Position numbers and translations under genes: made by a program. Of a stretch of DNA of 64,000 nt, positions 16,728-25,849 are shown piece by piece; within the stretch, counting starts at the first letter, position 1; every line of letters begins with the position of its first letter. The DNA is taken from contig NZ_CADIJY010000006.1 of assembly GCF_902859735.1 (NCBI RefSeq), positions 186,001-250,000 on the forward strand. Reading direction: 5' to 3'. Source of the DNA: Achromobacter aegrifaciens (GTDB lineage: Bacteria > Pseudomonadota > Gammaproteobacteria > Burkholderiales > Burkholderiaceae_B). The notes under the pieces were generated by a model. That model was not told where the DNA came from. It saw nothing but the letters and a program-made list of their open reading frames with translations, and did no database searches.

Positions 16728-17105
16728 TTACTCGGCCTGAGCCGGCGCTGCTGCTTCAGCCGAAGCCTTGCGGGCTTCTTCGCGTTCGACCGACTTCATC
16801 ATGATCGAGGGCGTGGCTTGAGCCTTCTTGGTCTTGATGACCAGGTGGCGCAGAACGGCGTCGTTGTAGCGGAACGAGTGTTCCAGCTCATCCAGCGTGG
16901 CTTGGCCGCACTCGATGTTCAGGCAGACGTAGTGAGCCTTGACGAGCTTCTGGATCGGGTAGGCCAGTTGACGGCGACCCCAGTCTTCCAGGCGGTGAAC
17001 CGAGCCGCCTTGGCCCGTGACCAGCGCTTGGTAACGCTCGACCATGGCGGGCACTTGCTCGCTTTGGTCGGGGTGAACGATAAACACCACTTCGTAGTGA
17101 CGCAT
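16728..17105 (-). CDS. rpsF: 30S ribosomal protein S6
   Basis: A 125-residue protein with the S6 pattern [18 protein letters not shown] at the N terminus and [11 protein letters not shown] in the middle. It has a long Glu/Ala-rich C-terminal tail, common in this lineage. S6 pairs with S18 in the 30S platform. AAGGAG lies eight bases before the ATG. First gene of the operon. A weak -35/-10 pair (TTGCGG, 16 bases, CATATT) can be seen on the minus strand within 17106-17297. Confidence 0.98.
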   Translation of the reverse strand: MRHYEVVFIVHPDQSEQVPAMVERYQALVTGQGGSVHRLEDWGRRQLAYPIQKLVKAHYVCLNIECGQATLDELEHSFRYNDAVLRHLVIKTKKAQATPSIMMKSVEREEARKASAEAAAPAQAE

Positions 17106-17297
17106 GAGTAAAACTCCTTGAGGATGTCTCGCTGGCCGACCGTCCTGCGCCCCCGCTTTCCATCAGGGGCGGATCGCAATATGCATCTTGAACAGTGGCC
17201 CGCAAGGGGCAGCCCGCTACCCAAAAACCATGGGCGGTCGAGCAAGAAAGCTCTCGATTATCACCGATTGAGCGGTCAGACGCAAGCCAGAGGCAGG

Positions 17298-18221
17298 TCA
17301 GGAAATAAGGGACGGACTATTTCCATCGCCCTGCCCCGCCTGCCGAGGCAAATCGGCAACATCGATTTCCTGGGGACGGTTGACCACGCCGACCATCACG
17401 TAGCTGATGATCATCAGCAGGAACCATGAGCCCAGCTTGGCGATGGACACGAGTTGCCAGCCCTGCGACTGGTTTGGATAGCGCCAGGCGTTGGCGAAGG
17501 TGCCGATGTTCTCGGCGAACCAGATGAACAGGGCCACCAGCACGAAACCCAGCAGCAGCGGCATGCGGCGGTAGACTCGCCAAATGCGGAAATACACCCA
17601 GGTGCGGGCGAACAGGATGGCGGTCAGCGCGAACAGCGCCCACCGGATATCCATGATGTAGTGGTGCGCGAAGAAGTTCAGGTAGATCAGCACCGACAGC
17701 GCCACGCAGGCCGCCAGCGGCGGATGCGCGCGGAAGCGGAAATCGAACAGGCGCCAGACGCGGGCGAGATAGCTGCCCACCGCCGCGTACATGAAGCCCG
17801 TGAACAGCGGCACGCCGCCGATGCGCAGCACGCTGGCCTCGGGATAGATCCACGAACCCGCGGCGGTCTTGAACACTTCCATGCCCGTGCCCACCACATG
17901 GAACAGCAGGATCACGCGGGCTTCGCTCCAGGTTTCCATGCGCAGCGCCAGCAGCAGCGCCTGGATGCCCAGCGCGGCCAGGGTCAGGAAGTCGTAGCGG
18001 GCCAGCGCGGCGTCTTTCGGATACCACCAGTGCGTGCCCAGCAGCAGCGCGCACATCAGGCCGCCGAACAGGCAGGCCCAGGCCTGCTTCACGCCAAAGC
18101 GGAAGAACTCGTAAAGGGCCACGCCAAAACGGCCGCGGCCGGCCAGATTGCTGGCCAGCCGCGATTCCCACTCCTGCAGCCCCGCGATGAGCGGCCAGTC
18201 ATTGGCCGCCGGATGGCTCAC
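17298..18221 (-). CDS. DUF817 domain membrane protein
   Basis: A 307-residue integral membrane protein with about eight hydrophobic spans. Conserved DUF817 features include FFRFGVKQAWACLFGG at residues about 40-55, GTGMEVFKTAAGSWIYPE, and FAHHYIMDIRW. The family has no established function. It is eight bases after folE2 on the same strand, so co-transcription is likely, but a folate link is only inference. Confidence 0.88.
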   Translation of the reverse strand: MSHPAANDWPLIAGLQEWESRLASNLAGRGRFGVALYEFFRFGVKQAWACLFGGLMCALLLGTHWWYPKDAALARYDFLTLAALGIQALLLALRMETWSEARVILLFHVVGTGMEVFKTAAGSWIYPEASVLRIGGVPLFTGFMYAAVGSYLARVWRLFDFRFRAHPPLAACVALSVLIYLNFFAHHYIMDIRWALFALTAILFARTWVYFRIWRVYRRMPLLLGFVLVALFIWFAENIGTFANAWRYPNQSQGWQLVSIAKLGSWFLLMIISYVMVGVVNRPQEIDVADLPRQAGQGDGNSPSLIS

Positions 18222-18228
18222 GGAAAGC

Positions 18229-19026
18229 TCAGCCTTCCACGACGGCGTAGGCCGAGTGGTTGTGGATGGATTCGAAGTTCTCGGCTTCCACGCGGTAGCG
18301 GGCGATGCCGGGATGCGCGTTCAGGCGGGCAGCCACGTCGCGCACCAGGTCCTCGACGAACTTGGGATTGTCGTAGGCGCGCTCGGTGACGTACTTCTCG
18401 TCCGGGCGCTTGAGCAGGCCCCACAGTTCGCACGAGCCTTCTTCTTCGATCAGGCGGATGACGCCGTCCATGCCGATGTCGGCATTCAGGATGGCCGACA
18501 CCGTGACGTGCGAGCGCTGGTTGTGCGCGCCGTATTCGGAGATGGCCTTGGAGCAGGGACAGAGGCTGGTGACGGGCACCTGCACGATCAACTCGAACTC
18601 GACCTCGTCGCCCTGGGCGCGGGCGATCCATTGCACTTCGTAGTCCAACAGGCTTTGCACGCCGGAAATCGGGGCGGACTTGTTGATGAAGTACGGGAAG
18701 GCGGCGGTGATGTCGCCGCGCTCGGCATGCAGCAGCGGCAGCATGTCGGCAGCCATGGCGCGGAACAGGGTCGGCGTCATGGGGATGCTGCGGTACTTTT
18801 CCAGCAGGGCCACGAAGCGGGACATGTGCGTCCCTTTTTCTTCGGGCGGCAGCGCCACCGTGAGCGTCCAGTTGGCCACGGTGCCTTGGGGCGAGCCGTC
18901 GCCGCTTTCAATCAACATGGGGTGGCGCACGCCACGGATGCCCACGCGCTGAATCGGGATGTGCCGGGTGTCCGCCGAACTCTGGACGTCGGGCATCACG
19001 ATGGCGGGGTCGATCGGAGAATTCAT
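18229..19026 (-). CDS. folE2: GTP cyclohydrolase I type IB (FolE2)
   Basis: A 265-residue enzyme converting GTP to 7,8-dihydroneopterin triphosphate for folate and queuosine. It belongs to the metal-promiscuous type IB family. The Cys motif SLCPCSK and the following HNQRSHVTV segment are visible, and the N terminus carries the usual PDVQSS stretch. FolE2 is often used under zinc limitation where FolE1 fails. A Zur-like operator is not evident in the 193 bases upstream (19027-19219), which hold nothing I recognise. Confidence 0.95.
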   Translation of the reverse strand: MNSPIDPAIVMPDVQSSADTRHIPIQRVGIRGVRHPMLIESGDGSPQGTVANWTLTVALPPEEKGTHMSRFVALLEKYRSIPMTPTLFRAMAADMLPLLHAERGDITAAFPYFINKSAPISGVQSLLDYEVQWIARAQGDEVEFELIVQVPVTSLCPCSKAISEYGAHNQRSHVTVSAILNADIGMDGVIRLIEEEGSCELWGLLKRPDEKYVTERAYDNPKFVEDLVRDVAARLNAHPGIARYRVEAENFESIHNHSAYAVVEG

Positions 19027-19219
19027 TTCGGCTTACCTGTCTAGGCAATCAGTCGTGAAAACGCACGGGCCTAGGAATCTTTGAGAAGGGGGCCATTATC
19101 GCCCATAGTCCGCGGATCGCCAGGGAAAACCCTTTTATCCGTAGGTTGGCGGGGCCGGAACAGTGTGTTTCATTGCCGCGGACAGTGGCCTGGCCCCTGC
19201 CCGCGGAATCGGGCCGGAT

Positions 19220-21082
19220 TCAGCCCAGCAGATTGGCGTAACGGGCGCGGATCGCGCTTTCGATGCCCGCCGCGTCCAGGCCGATGCCGGCCCACAGCGC
19301 CGACTGCTCGCCGTGGTCGATGAACTCGTCGGGCAGGCCCAGTTGCAGGACCGGGATCGCAACCCCCGCCGCGCTCAGCGTTTCCAGCACCGCGCTGCCG
19401 GCGCCGCCCATGATGGAAGCGTCTTCCAGCGTAACCAGGGCGTCATGGCGGCTGGCCAGGTCGAGGATCAGTTCGCGGTCGATCGGCTTGACGAAGCGCA
19501 TGTCGGCCACGGTGGCATCGAGCTTTTCAGCCGCGCCCAACGCGGCCTGAAGCAGCATGCCGAAACCCAGGATGGCGATCTTGCGGCCCTCGCGGCGCAC
19601 CACGCCGCGGCCGAGCTCGACCGTGTCCAGGCCGGGCGCTTCAGCCGCGCCGCAGCCCGCGCCGCGCGGATAGCGCACCGACGCCGGGCCGGGATACTGA
19701 TAACAGGTCGACAGCAGCAGCCGCGTTTCGTTTTCGTCCGAGGGCGTGGCCACGACCATGTTGGGCACGCAGCGCAGAAAGGCGATGTCGTAATTGCCCG
19801 CATGCGTGGCGCCGTCCGCGCCCACCAGGCCGGCGCGGTCCAGCGCGAAGGTCACGTCCAGGTTCTGCAGGGCCACGTCGTGGATGAACTGGTCGTAGCC
19901 GCGCTGCATGAAGGTGGAGTAGATCGCGACCACGGGCTTCTGGCCTTCGCAGGCGATGCCCGCAGCGAACGTCACGGCGTGCTGCTCGGCGATGCCCACG
20001 TCGAAGTAGCGCTGCGGAAAGCGCTTTTCGAATTCCACCAGCCCGCTGCCCTCGCGCATGGCGGGCGTGATGGCGACCAGGCGCGAATCCTGTTCGGCCA
20101 TGTCGCACAGCCACTGGCCGAACACCTGCGTGAAGCTGCGCTTGCCCGGCGCCTTCGATTGCTGGATGCCGACGGCCGGATCGAACTTGCCCGGACCGTG
20201 GTACAGCACCGGGTCGGCCTCGGCCAGCTTGTAGCCCTGGCCCTTCTTGGTGACCACGTGCAGGAACTGCAGGCCTTCCAGGGCCTTGAGGTTCTGCAGC
20301 GTGGGCACCAGCGCGTCCAGGTCGTGCCCGTCGATCGGGCCGACGTAGTTGAAGCCGAATTCCTCGAACAGCGTGGCCGGCGTGACCATGCCCTTGGCAT
20401 GCTCTTCGAAGCGGCGCGCCAGTTCCAGCACCGGCGGCACGTGTTGCAGCACCGCGCGGCCGACGTTCTTGGCGGCCGCATAGAAGCGGCCCGACATCAG
20501 GCGCGCCAGGTAGCGGTTCAGCGCCCCCACTGGCGGTGAGATCGACATGTCGTTGTCGTTCAGGATCACCAGCAGGTTGATGTTGGGCGTGACGCCGGCA
20601 TTGTTCATGGCTTCGAAGGCCATGCCGGCGGACATCGCGCCGTCGCCGATGATGGCGATGTGCTGGCGCTGCACGCCGGCGTTGCGCGAGGCCACCGCCA
20701 TGCCCAGCGCCGCGGAGATGGAAGTGGACGAATGCGCGGTGCCGAAGGCGTCGTACTCGGATTCACTGCGCTTGGGGAAACCCGAAATCCCGCCCTGCTG
20801 GCGCAGCTTGGCCATGCCGGCGCGGCGGCCAGTCAGGATCTTGTGCGGGTAGGACTGGTGGCCTACGTCCCAGACGATGCGGTCATGCGGCGTGTCGAAC
20901 ACCTGATGCAGGGCCAGGGTGAGCTCGACCGTGCCCAGGTTGGACGACAGGTGCCCGCCCGTTTTGGACACCGATTCCAGCACGAAGCCGCGCAGCTCGT
21001 CGGCCAGCTTCTTCAGCTCGCGGCGATCCAGGCGCTTGAGGTCAGCCGGGGATTGAATGCGGTCCAGTAAATCTGTCGTCAT
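19220..21082 (-). CDS. dxs: 1-deoxy-D-xylulose-5-phosphate synthase
   Basis: A 620-residue thiamine-diphosphate enzyme joining pyruvate and glyceraldehyde-3-phosphate as first step of the MEP isoprenoid pathway. The TPP motif [18 protein letters not shown] lies at residues about 147-164. The transketolase pyrimidine domain has [14 protein letters not shown]. Length and domain order are normal. 53 bases after ispA, in the order xseB-ispA-dxs seen in many proteobacteria. Confidence 0.98.
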   Translation of the reverse strand: MTTDLLDRIQSPADLKRLDRRELKKLADELRGFVLESVSKTGGHLSSNLGTVELTLALHQVFDTPHDRIVWDVGHQSYPHKILTGRRAGMAKLRQQGGISGFPKRSESEYDAFGTAHSSTSISAALGMAVASRNAGVQRQHIAIIGDGAMSAGMAFEAMNNAGVTPNINLLVILNDNDMSISPPVGALNRYLARLMSGRFYAAAKNVGRAVLQHVPPVLELARRFEEHAKGMVTPATLFEEFGFNYVGPIDGHDLDALVPTLQNLKALEGLQFLHVVTKKGQGYKLAEADPVLYHGPGKFDPAVGIQQSKAPGKRSFTQVFGQWLCDMAEQDSRLVAITPAMREGSGLVEFEKRFPQRYFDVGIAEQHAVTFAAGIACEGQKPVVAIYSTFMQRGYDQFIHDVALQNLDVTFALDRAGLVGADGATHAGNYDIAFLRCVPNMVVATPSDENETRLLLSTCYQYPGPASVRYPRGAGCGAAEAPGLDTVELGRGVVRREGRKIAILGFGMLLQAALGAAEKLDATVADMRFVKPIDRELILDLASRHDALVTLEDASIMGGAGSAVLETLSAAGVAIPVLQLGLPDEFIDHGEQSALWAGIGLDAAGIESAIRARYANLLG

Positions 21083-21135
21083 GCTTTTATGTGGTTCGTT
21101 GGCCCGGTCTGCCTCCAGCCCGGGCTGGTCCCGGT

Positions 21136-22065
21136 TCAGCGGTCTCGTAGGACGATGAAGTCGGCCAGTTCAGCCAGGCGCGATCCGGCCTCGCCCAGCG
21201 GAGCCAGGGCGGCCAGCGCGTCCTCACGCAGTTCCTGGGCGAACGCGCGCGCGCCGTCCAGGCCCAGAAGCGATACATAGGTGGGCTTGTTCTCGGCGGC
21301 GTCCTTGCCCGGCGTCTTGCCCAGGCTGGCGCTGTCGGCGGTCACGTCCAGGATGTCGTCGACCACCTGGAAGGCCAGGCCCACCGCCTGCGCGTAGGCG
21401 TCCAGCGCCTGGCGCGAGGCCGAACTGGCGCCCGCCACGATGCCGCCCAGGGCCACGCTGCAAGCCAGCATGGCGCCCGTCTTCATGCTGTGCATGGTTT
21501 GCAGCTCGTCGCGCGACAGCGCGCGGCCGACGCTGAACAGGTCAATGGCCTGGCCGCCGGCCATGCCCTGGCTGCCGGCGGCGCGCGCCAGCGACTGAGT
21601 GGCCTGCACGATCAGCGCGGGCGCGATCGGCATGGAAGCCAGCAGATCGAAGGCCAGCGGTTGCAGCGCATCGCCCGCCAGCATGGCGGTGGCTTCGTCG
21701 AACTTCACGTGGGTGGTGGGACGGCCGCGGCGCAGCGTGTCGTCGTCCATGCAGGGCAGATCGTCATGCACCAGCGAATAGGCGTGGATCAGTTCCACCG
21801 CCGCGGCGGCGCGGTCCAGCGAGGCCTGCACGGCCAGCACGCTGCCGCTGACGGGGCAGGCCTGCCCCGCCGCGTAGACCAGCGCGGCGCGCACCCGCTT
21901 GCCGCCGCCGAGCACGGCGTAGCGCATGGCTTCATGCAGCCGCGCGGGCAACGCGTCCGCCGGGGGGAGCAGATCGTCCAGGACGTCTTCGACGTGCTGG
22001 ACACGGCCTTGCAACCATTCCGGGAAGGCGAGTTGAATTTGCTTCATCGGGTTCTTATTCGTCAT
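21136..22065 (-). CDS. ispA: Farnesyl diphosphate synthase (polyprenyl synthetase)
   Basis: A 309-residue trans-prenyltransferase condensing IPP with DMAPP and GPP. The first Asp-rich motif is DDLPCMDDD with VHDD before it, and the second is [14 protein letters not shown] follows. Two starts are possible. The ATG at 22065 overlaps the xseB stop by 11 bases and gives translational coupling; a second ATG is at 22047. It acts directly downstream of the MEP pathway whose first enzyme, Dxs, is the next gene. Confidence 0.96.
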   Translation of the reverse strand: MTNKNPMKQIQLAFPEWLQGRVQHVEDVLDDLLPPADALPARLHEAMRYAVLGGGKRVRAALVYAAGQACPVSGSVLAVQASLDRAAAAVELIHAYSLVHDDLPCMDDDTLRRGRPTTHVKFDEATAMLAGDALQPLAFDLLASMPIAPALIVQATQSLARAAGSQGMAGGQAIDLFSVGRALSRDELQTMHSMKTGAMLACSVALGGIVAGASSASRQALDAYAQAVGLAFQVVDDILDVTADSASLGKTPGKDAAENKPTYVSLLGLDGARAFAQELREDALAALAPLGEAGSRLAELADFIVLRDR

Positions 22066-22321
22066 CCAGCGCCGCCGGGTCCAGCGGACGCAGCAAGTCG
22101 CCCTCCAGGACCTTGACCTGCTGTTCGGCCTGCGCCAAGCGTTCCTGGCAGACCCGCGTGAGCGCCACGCCGCGCCGGTAGGCGGCCAGCGACTGCTCCA
22201 GCGGCAACGAGCCGTCTTCCATGGCCGCTACCAGCGATTCGAGTTCGGCCAGCGCCGTTTCGAAATCCTGGGGCAAGGGACGGTCATCGATCTGCGGATC
22301 GGCTTGTGAAGATTTGGCCAA
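22055..22321 (-). CDS. xseB: Exodeoxyribonuclease VII small subunit
   Basis: An 88-residue helical protein that forms the small subunit of ExoVII (with XseA encoded elsewhere). The typical FETALAELESLVAAMEDG and SLAAYRRGVALTRVCQERL segments are present. I chose the TTG at 22321, with GGAG six bases upstream, because it gives the family length; no in-frame ATG exists close by. Overlaps the ispA start. Confidence 0.9.
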   Translation of the reverse strand: MAKSSQADPQIDDRPLPQDFETALAELESLVAAMEDGSLPLEQSLAAYRRGVALTRVCQERLAQAEQQVKVLEGDLLRPLDPAALDDE

Positions 22322-22413
22322 ACGGGTCTCCGAGGGCGCTAGGGGTGGATCAATCCGTGAATTGTACGAGATACCCGCAAGGCCGTCGGGCTTGCCGCCG
22401 CGCGCGGCGCGTC

Positions 22414-23268
22414 TCAGGCCGCAGCGCCTGCCAGCCCCGCAATGGCGCCCTGCAGCAGCGGCGCCACGCGCGTACGCAGGTCCGCCTCGGGCAAGAGGCT
22501 GGCGGGCCCGCCGCAGCTCATGACGAAGACGCCCTCGCCCGTGATGGAGGCAAACGGCACGGCGACCGCATTGATCCCCGACTGCCATTCGCCGATGGCG
22601 TAGCAGCAGCCCGTGTCGCGCAGTTCGGCGCGGGCGCGCTCCATGGCGGCCGCGTCCGGCGCGGTCTCGCCCAGCCGGGCCAACGCGTCGGCGCAGGCCT
22701 GGGGCGGCAGGCTGGCCAGGTAGGCCCGGCCCATGGCGCTGTCCAGGCTGGCGCGATAGCCGACGGGCAGGCGCAGGTAGAGCGCCGAAGACCCATGGAT
22801 GGCCTCGACGTAGGTCATGGCATCGCCATCGAAGGCGCCCAGGGCCACCGCGCCGCCGGTGGCGCGCGCCAGCTCGGTCATCGAGGCCTTGGCCAGTTCG
22901 CGCACCTCCAGCCCGGCCAGCAGACCGAAGCCCAGCGCCAGCACGCCATAGCCAGGCGAATATTTGCCGGTGTCCGGGTGATAGCGCAGATAACCCAATT
23001 CAGTAAGGGTGTAGGTGATGCGGCTGATGGTGGGCTTGGGCAAACCGGTCAGGCGCGCCAGGTCCAGATTGCCCAAGGCCGTCACGCCATGGCGAAAACA
23101 GCGCAGTACATCCAGCCCGCGCGCCAGTGCGGTAATGAAATCAGGCGAGTTGGCGCCCACGCCCGCGCCGGCGGCGCGCTTGCGGCGCGCGGGCAGGCTG
23201 AGTTCGACCTTGCCGTCCGGTTTGGCGGCGGGATGGGCGATGCGCTTGGCGTCAGAAAAAGATTGCAT
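22414..23268 (-). CDS. IclR-family transcriptional regulator
   Basis: A 284-residue regulator with an extended polar N terminus (about 45 residues). A winged HTH follows (ALARGLDVLRCF, LARLTGLPKPTISRITYTL) and then the IclR effector domain (RLPVGYRASLDSAMGRAYLA, then INAVAVPFA). It diverges from a Bug-type receptor gene across 155 AT-rich bases containing a perfect inverted repeat, so it most likely controls that receptor in response to the imported acid. Confidence 0.93.
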   Translation of the reverse strand: MQSFSDAKRIAHPAAKPDGKVELSLPARRKRAAGAGVGANSPDFITALARGLDVLRCFRHGVTALGNLDLARLTGLPKPTISRITYTLTELGYLRYHPDTGKYSPGYGVLALGFGLLAGLEVRELAKASMTELARATGGAVALGAFDGDAMTYVEAIHGSSALYLRLPVGYRASLDSAMGRAYLASLPPQACADALARLGETAPDAAAMERARAELRDTGCCYAIGEWQSGINAVAVPFASITGEGVFVMSCGGPASLLPEADLRTRVAPLLQGAIAGLAGAAA

Positions 23269-23309
23269 TTCTATTCGCTTCGTTTTTATAGTTTATTTCG
23301 AATAACAAA

Positions 23310-23336
23310 ATTAAATTCCATTTTACGGAATTTAAT
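23310..23336. promoter_or_regulatory. Inverted repeat, candidate IclR operator
   Basis: The perfect arms ATTAAATTCC and GGAATTTAAT are separated by seven bases, in an AT-rich stretch of an otherwise GC-rich region. It lies midway between the divergent iclR-type and Bug genes. The TTCC/GGAA cores fit what is known of IclR-family sites. There is no direct proof. Confidence 0.55.
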
Positions 23337-23423
23337 GCACCCAAGGAGACTTGGCAAGCGCTACCCGCAGCGCCAAGCCAGGCCCGAACATCCACTCATG
23401 CACGCGATTTCAAGGGGAAAAAC

Positions 23424-24392
23424 ATGATTCGCACTAGCTTCAAACTGCTGGCCACCCTGCTGCTCAGCGCCGCCGCGCTGGGTGCCCAGGCCGAAACCTA
23501 TCCGGCCCGGCCGATCAAGGTGGTCTCGCCCTTCCCCGCCGGCGGCGCCACCGACGTGCTGACCCGCATCCTGGCCGAGCGCATGGCCAAGACGCTGGGC
23601 CAGCCCATGATCGTCGAGAACAAGGCAGGCGCCGGCACCTCGATCGGGGCGGCCTTTGTTTCGCGCGAAGCGCCGGACGGCTACACCATCCTGATGGCGA
23701 CCAACTCCACGCTGGTCACCAACCGCTATCTGTACAAGGAACTGCCCTACGATCCCGATGGCTTCGCCCGCATCGGCATGGTCGGCGTCGGGCCGCTGGT
23801 CCTGCTGTCCAGCCCCAAGCGGCCGTTCAACAGCACCCAGGACGTGGTGGCCTACGCCAAGCAGAATCCAGGCAAGCTGACCTTCGCCACCTTCGGCCCG
23901 GGCACGTCCTCGCACCTGGCGGGCGAACTCTTCAAGGAACGCGCGGGCATCGACATCCTGCACGTGCCCTTCAAGGGCGCGACCCAGGCCCTGCCCGCCC
24001 TGGTCAGCGGCGACGTGGACCTGTTCTTCGACATGGTGGCCACCGGCATGCCGCAGGCCGATGCCGGCAAGGTCAAGGTCTTCGCCATCACCAGCCCGGG
24101 CCGCCTGGCGACGCAGCCCAAGCTGGCGACGCTGGCCGAACAAGGCTATCCCGCGTTCGACATGACCGCCTGGTTCAGCTTCGTGGCGCCCAAGGGCACC
24201 CCCGCCCCCGTGATGGAAAAGCTGCAGCAGGCCCTGGCCGAGACCCTGCAGGACGAGACCATCAAGAAGCGCATGCTGGACATGGGCATCGACCCGCGCT
24301 CGGGCACGGCTGCCGAACTGGACAAGCAGATCAAGACCGAACAGCCGATCGTGGCGCAACTGATCAAGCAGGCCAATATCGTCCTGCAATGA
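23424..24392 (+). CDS. Bug-family tripartite tricarboxylate transporter receptor
   Basis: A 322-residue periplasmic binding protein with a Sec signal (residues 1-23, cleaved after AQA). Family motifs include YPARPIKVVSPFPAGGATD, VENKAGAGTSIGA and VPFKGATQALPALVSGDVD. Bug proteins bind carboxylates or amides and normally deliver them to TctAB-type membrane subunits, which are not present here. The divergent IclR regulator is probably its regulator. A good terminator follows, so it is transcribed alone. Confidence 0.93.
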   Translation: MIRTSFKLLATLLLSAAALGAQAETYPARPIKVVSPFPAGGATDVLTRILAERMAKTLGQPMIVENKAGAGTSIGAAFVSREAPDGYTILMATNSTLVTNRYLYKELPYDPDGFARIGMVGVGPLVLLSSPKRPFNSTQDVVAYAKQNPGKLTFATFGPGTSSHLAGELFKERAGIDILHVPFKGATQALPALVSGDVDLFFDMVATGMPQADAGKVKVFAITSPGRLATQPKLATLAEQGYPAFDMTAWFSFVAPKGTPAPVMEKLQQALAETLQDETIKKRMLDMGIDPRSGTAAELDKQIKTEQPIVAQLIKQANIVLQ

Positions 24393-24468
24393 TGGCGCGG
24401 CTGGTTTCGTGACAAAACGTAGGCGGGCCCGCGCCCGCCCGTGAATGCGCCGCGCCGCGCGGCGTCCG

Positions 24469-24502
24469 CCGGCAGAGGGCTCCAGCGCCCCTGCCGGTTT
24501 TT
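24469..24502 (+). terminator. Terminator of the Bug receptor gene
   Basis: CCGGCAG pairs with CTGCCGG and the inner GGGC with GCCC; there is one bulged A and a TCCAGC loop. Five T follow directly. It lies about 77 bases past the stop. Confidence 0.8.
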
Positions 24503-24595
24503 CATGCGCGTCGATATGCCCTCTAACCCCTGGATACAGAACCAGGACGCTGCCCGCTGCTATGGTGAAAAAGTAGACACCGCCATGGGAGCCCG

Positions 24596-25606
24596 ATGCC
24601 GTACGCCGAAGAGAAATATGCGCGCCTGGATGCCGCCCGCTGGTTGGCGGCGGTAGCCGTCGTGCTGCTGCACAGCGCCGCCATGGTGGTAAGCAACCCC
24701 GCGGTGTACGGCGGGGGAGCGTGGCTGGCGGCCAATCTGTACGACTCGGCGGCGCGCTGGTGCGTGCCCGTGTTCGTCATGGTCAGCGGCGCCCTGCTGC
24801 TGGATCCCGACAAGCCGCAGGACGCGCGCCAGTTCTACAGCCGGCGCATGGCGCGGATCTGCGCGCCGCTCTTGTTCTGGACGTTTTTCTATCTGGCCTG
24901 GCGCACGGCGCTGGATTGGTGGGACGACGGCCGCATCGATTTTTCGTTCTGGCCGCGCAAGCTGGTGCAGGGCGAGCCGTACTACCACCTGTGGTACCTG
25001 TACATGATCGTGGGCCTGTATCTGTTCGCGCCGCTGGTGCGCGTCCTGTATGCGCGCAGCACGCCGCGCGCCCGCGCCTTGTGGGTCGTCGGCATCCTGG
25101 GCGTGGCGATCCTGGACGCGCTGTACCGCCGCGCGCTGGGCGCGCCCGCGGGCTTCTTCCTGACCTGGTTCCTGCCCTATCTGGGCTACTTCGTGGCGGG
25201 CCGCCTGATCTTCGACGGCCAGATGCGCATCCCGCGTCCCGGCCTGATGCTGGCGGCCAGCGTCGCCGCGACCGCGCTGGGCGTGTACACGATGTCGAGC
25301 AACCGCGCGCTGGATACCTACTTCTACGACTACTTCAGTCTCACGGTGCCGTTCATGTCGCTGGCCGCATTCCAGTGGATCGTTGGGTCGCCGCGCCTGC
25401 CGCGGCTGGCCTCGCTGGCGCCTTTGACCTTCGGCGTCTACCTGATCCATCCACTGTTCCTGGACGTGGCGCATCGCGCCGGCGCCTTGACGGGCGCGCG
25501 CAACGAGGCCTGGACGCTGCCCATGCTGGCGGTGGCCGTGTTCATGTTGTCGGCGGCCAGCAGCTGGCTGATGAGACGCCATCCGGCCACCCGGCGCTTC
25601 GTCTGA
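24596..25606 (+). CDS. Membrane acyltransferase, acyltransferase-3 family (WecH/OafA-like)
   Basis: A 336-residue protein with about ten membrane spans. The early R-x10-H pattern (LDAARWLAAVAVVLLHSA, residues about 11-28) provides the catalytic histidine of the family. HLWYLYMIVGLYLFAPLV and the C-terminal FGVYLIHPLFLD are characteristic. Such enzymes O-acylate surface sugars or peptidoglycan components in the inner membrane. No glycan genes are adjacent, so the acceptor is unknown. Start preceded by GGGAG. Confidence 0.88.
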   Translation: MPYAEEKYARLDAARWLAAVAVVLLHSAAMVVSNPAVYGGGAWLAANLYDSAARWCVPVFVMVSGALLLDPDKPQDARQFYSRRMARICAPLLFWTFFYLAWRTALDWWDDGRIDFSFWPRKLVQGEPYYHLWYLYMIVGLYLFAPLVRVLYARSTPRARALWVVGILGVAILDALYRRALGAPAGFFLTWFLPYLGYFVAGRLIFDGQMRIPRPGLMLAASVAATALGVYTMSSNRALDTYFYDYFSLTVPFMSLAAFQWIVGSPRLPRLASLAPLTFGVYLIHPLFLDVAHRAGALTGARNEAWTLPMLAVAVFMLSAASSWLMRRHPATRRFV

Positions 25607-25626
25607 AAGGCCTACATCTTCAAGGG

Positions 25627-25849
25627 GTTATGCCTCGCGCAGCGCGTGCACGACGGCTACGGCATAACTTCACGAAGCTTCGCAGATCTTCACGGGCGCG
25701 GGGTAAGGGCTTGGGGTACAATTCACGGCTTATTTGATCGGCCAGACACCGATTTTTCTTCGCGCCAGCACGGAACGCATCCTGCGGATTTCAAAGCCGC
25801 CAGGCAAAAGCCCCTCCGTCCTGGCTTTTTTATCCGAGCGGGGGGAATC
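25627..25849 (+). promoter_or_regulatory. Structured intergenic leader of the Rieske oxygenase gene
   Basis: This region contains an 8-base inverted repeat, GTTATGCC (25627-25634) with GGCATAAC (25661-25668). A CGAAGCTTCG palindrome (25673-25682) follows, then a TACAAT -10-like box (25717-25722) and an ATCGG/CCGAT mini-hairpin before T5 (25729-25756). The terminator-like hairpin is listed separately. Together these suggest a regulated leader or a small RNA. I do not recognise a riboswitch class. Confidence 0.4.
25799..25832 (+). terminator. Terminator-like hairpin inside the Rieske gene leader
   Basis: GCCAGG pairs with CCTGGC across a 15-base loop, followed by six T, and ends 18 bases before the ATG at 25850. 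It could attenuate the oxygenase gene or end a short RNA started near 25729. Confidence 0.5.

Noticed and set aside
25646-25849. Extended N terminus of the Rieske oxygenase from the upstream ATG
   Set aside because: It would translate through the -10 box and the terminator-like hairpin. The conserved protein and a clear ribosome site begin at 25850.
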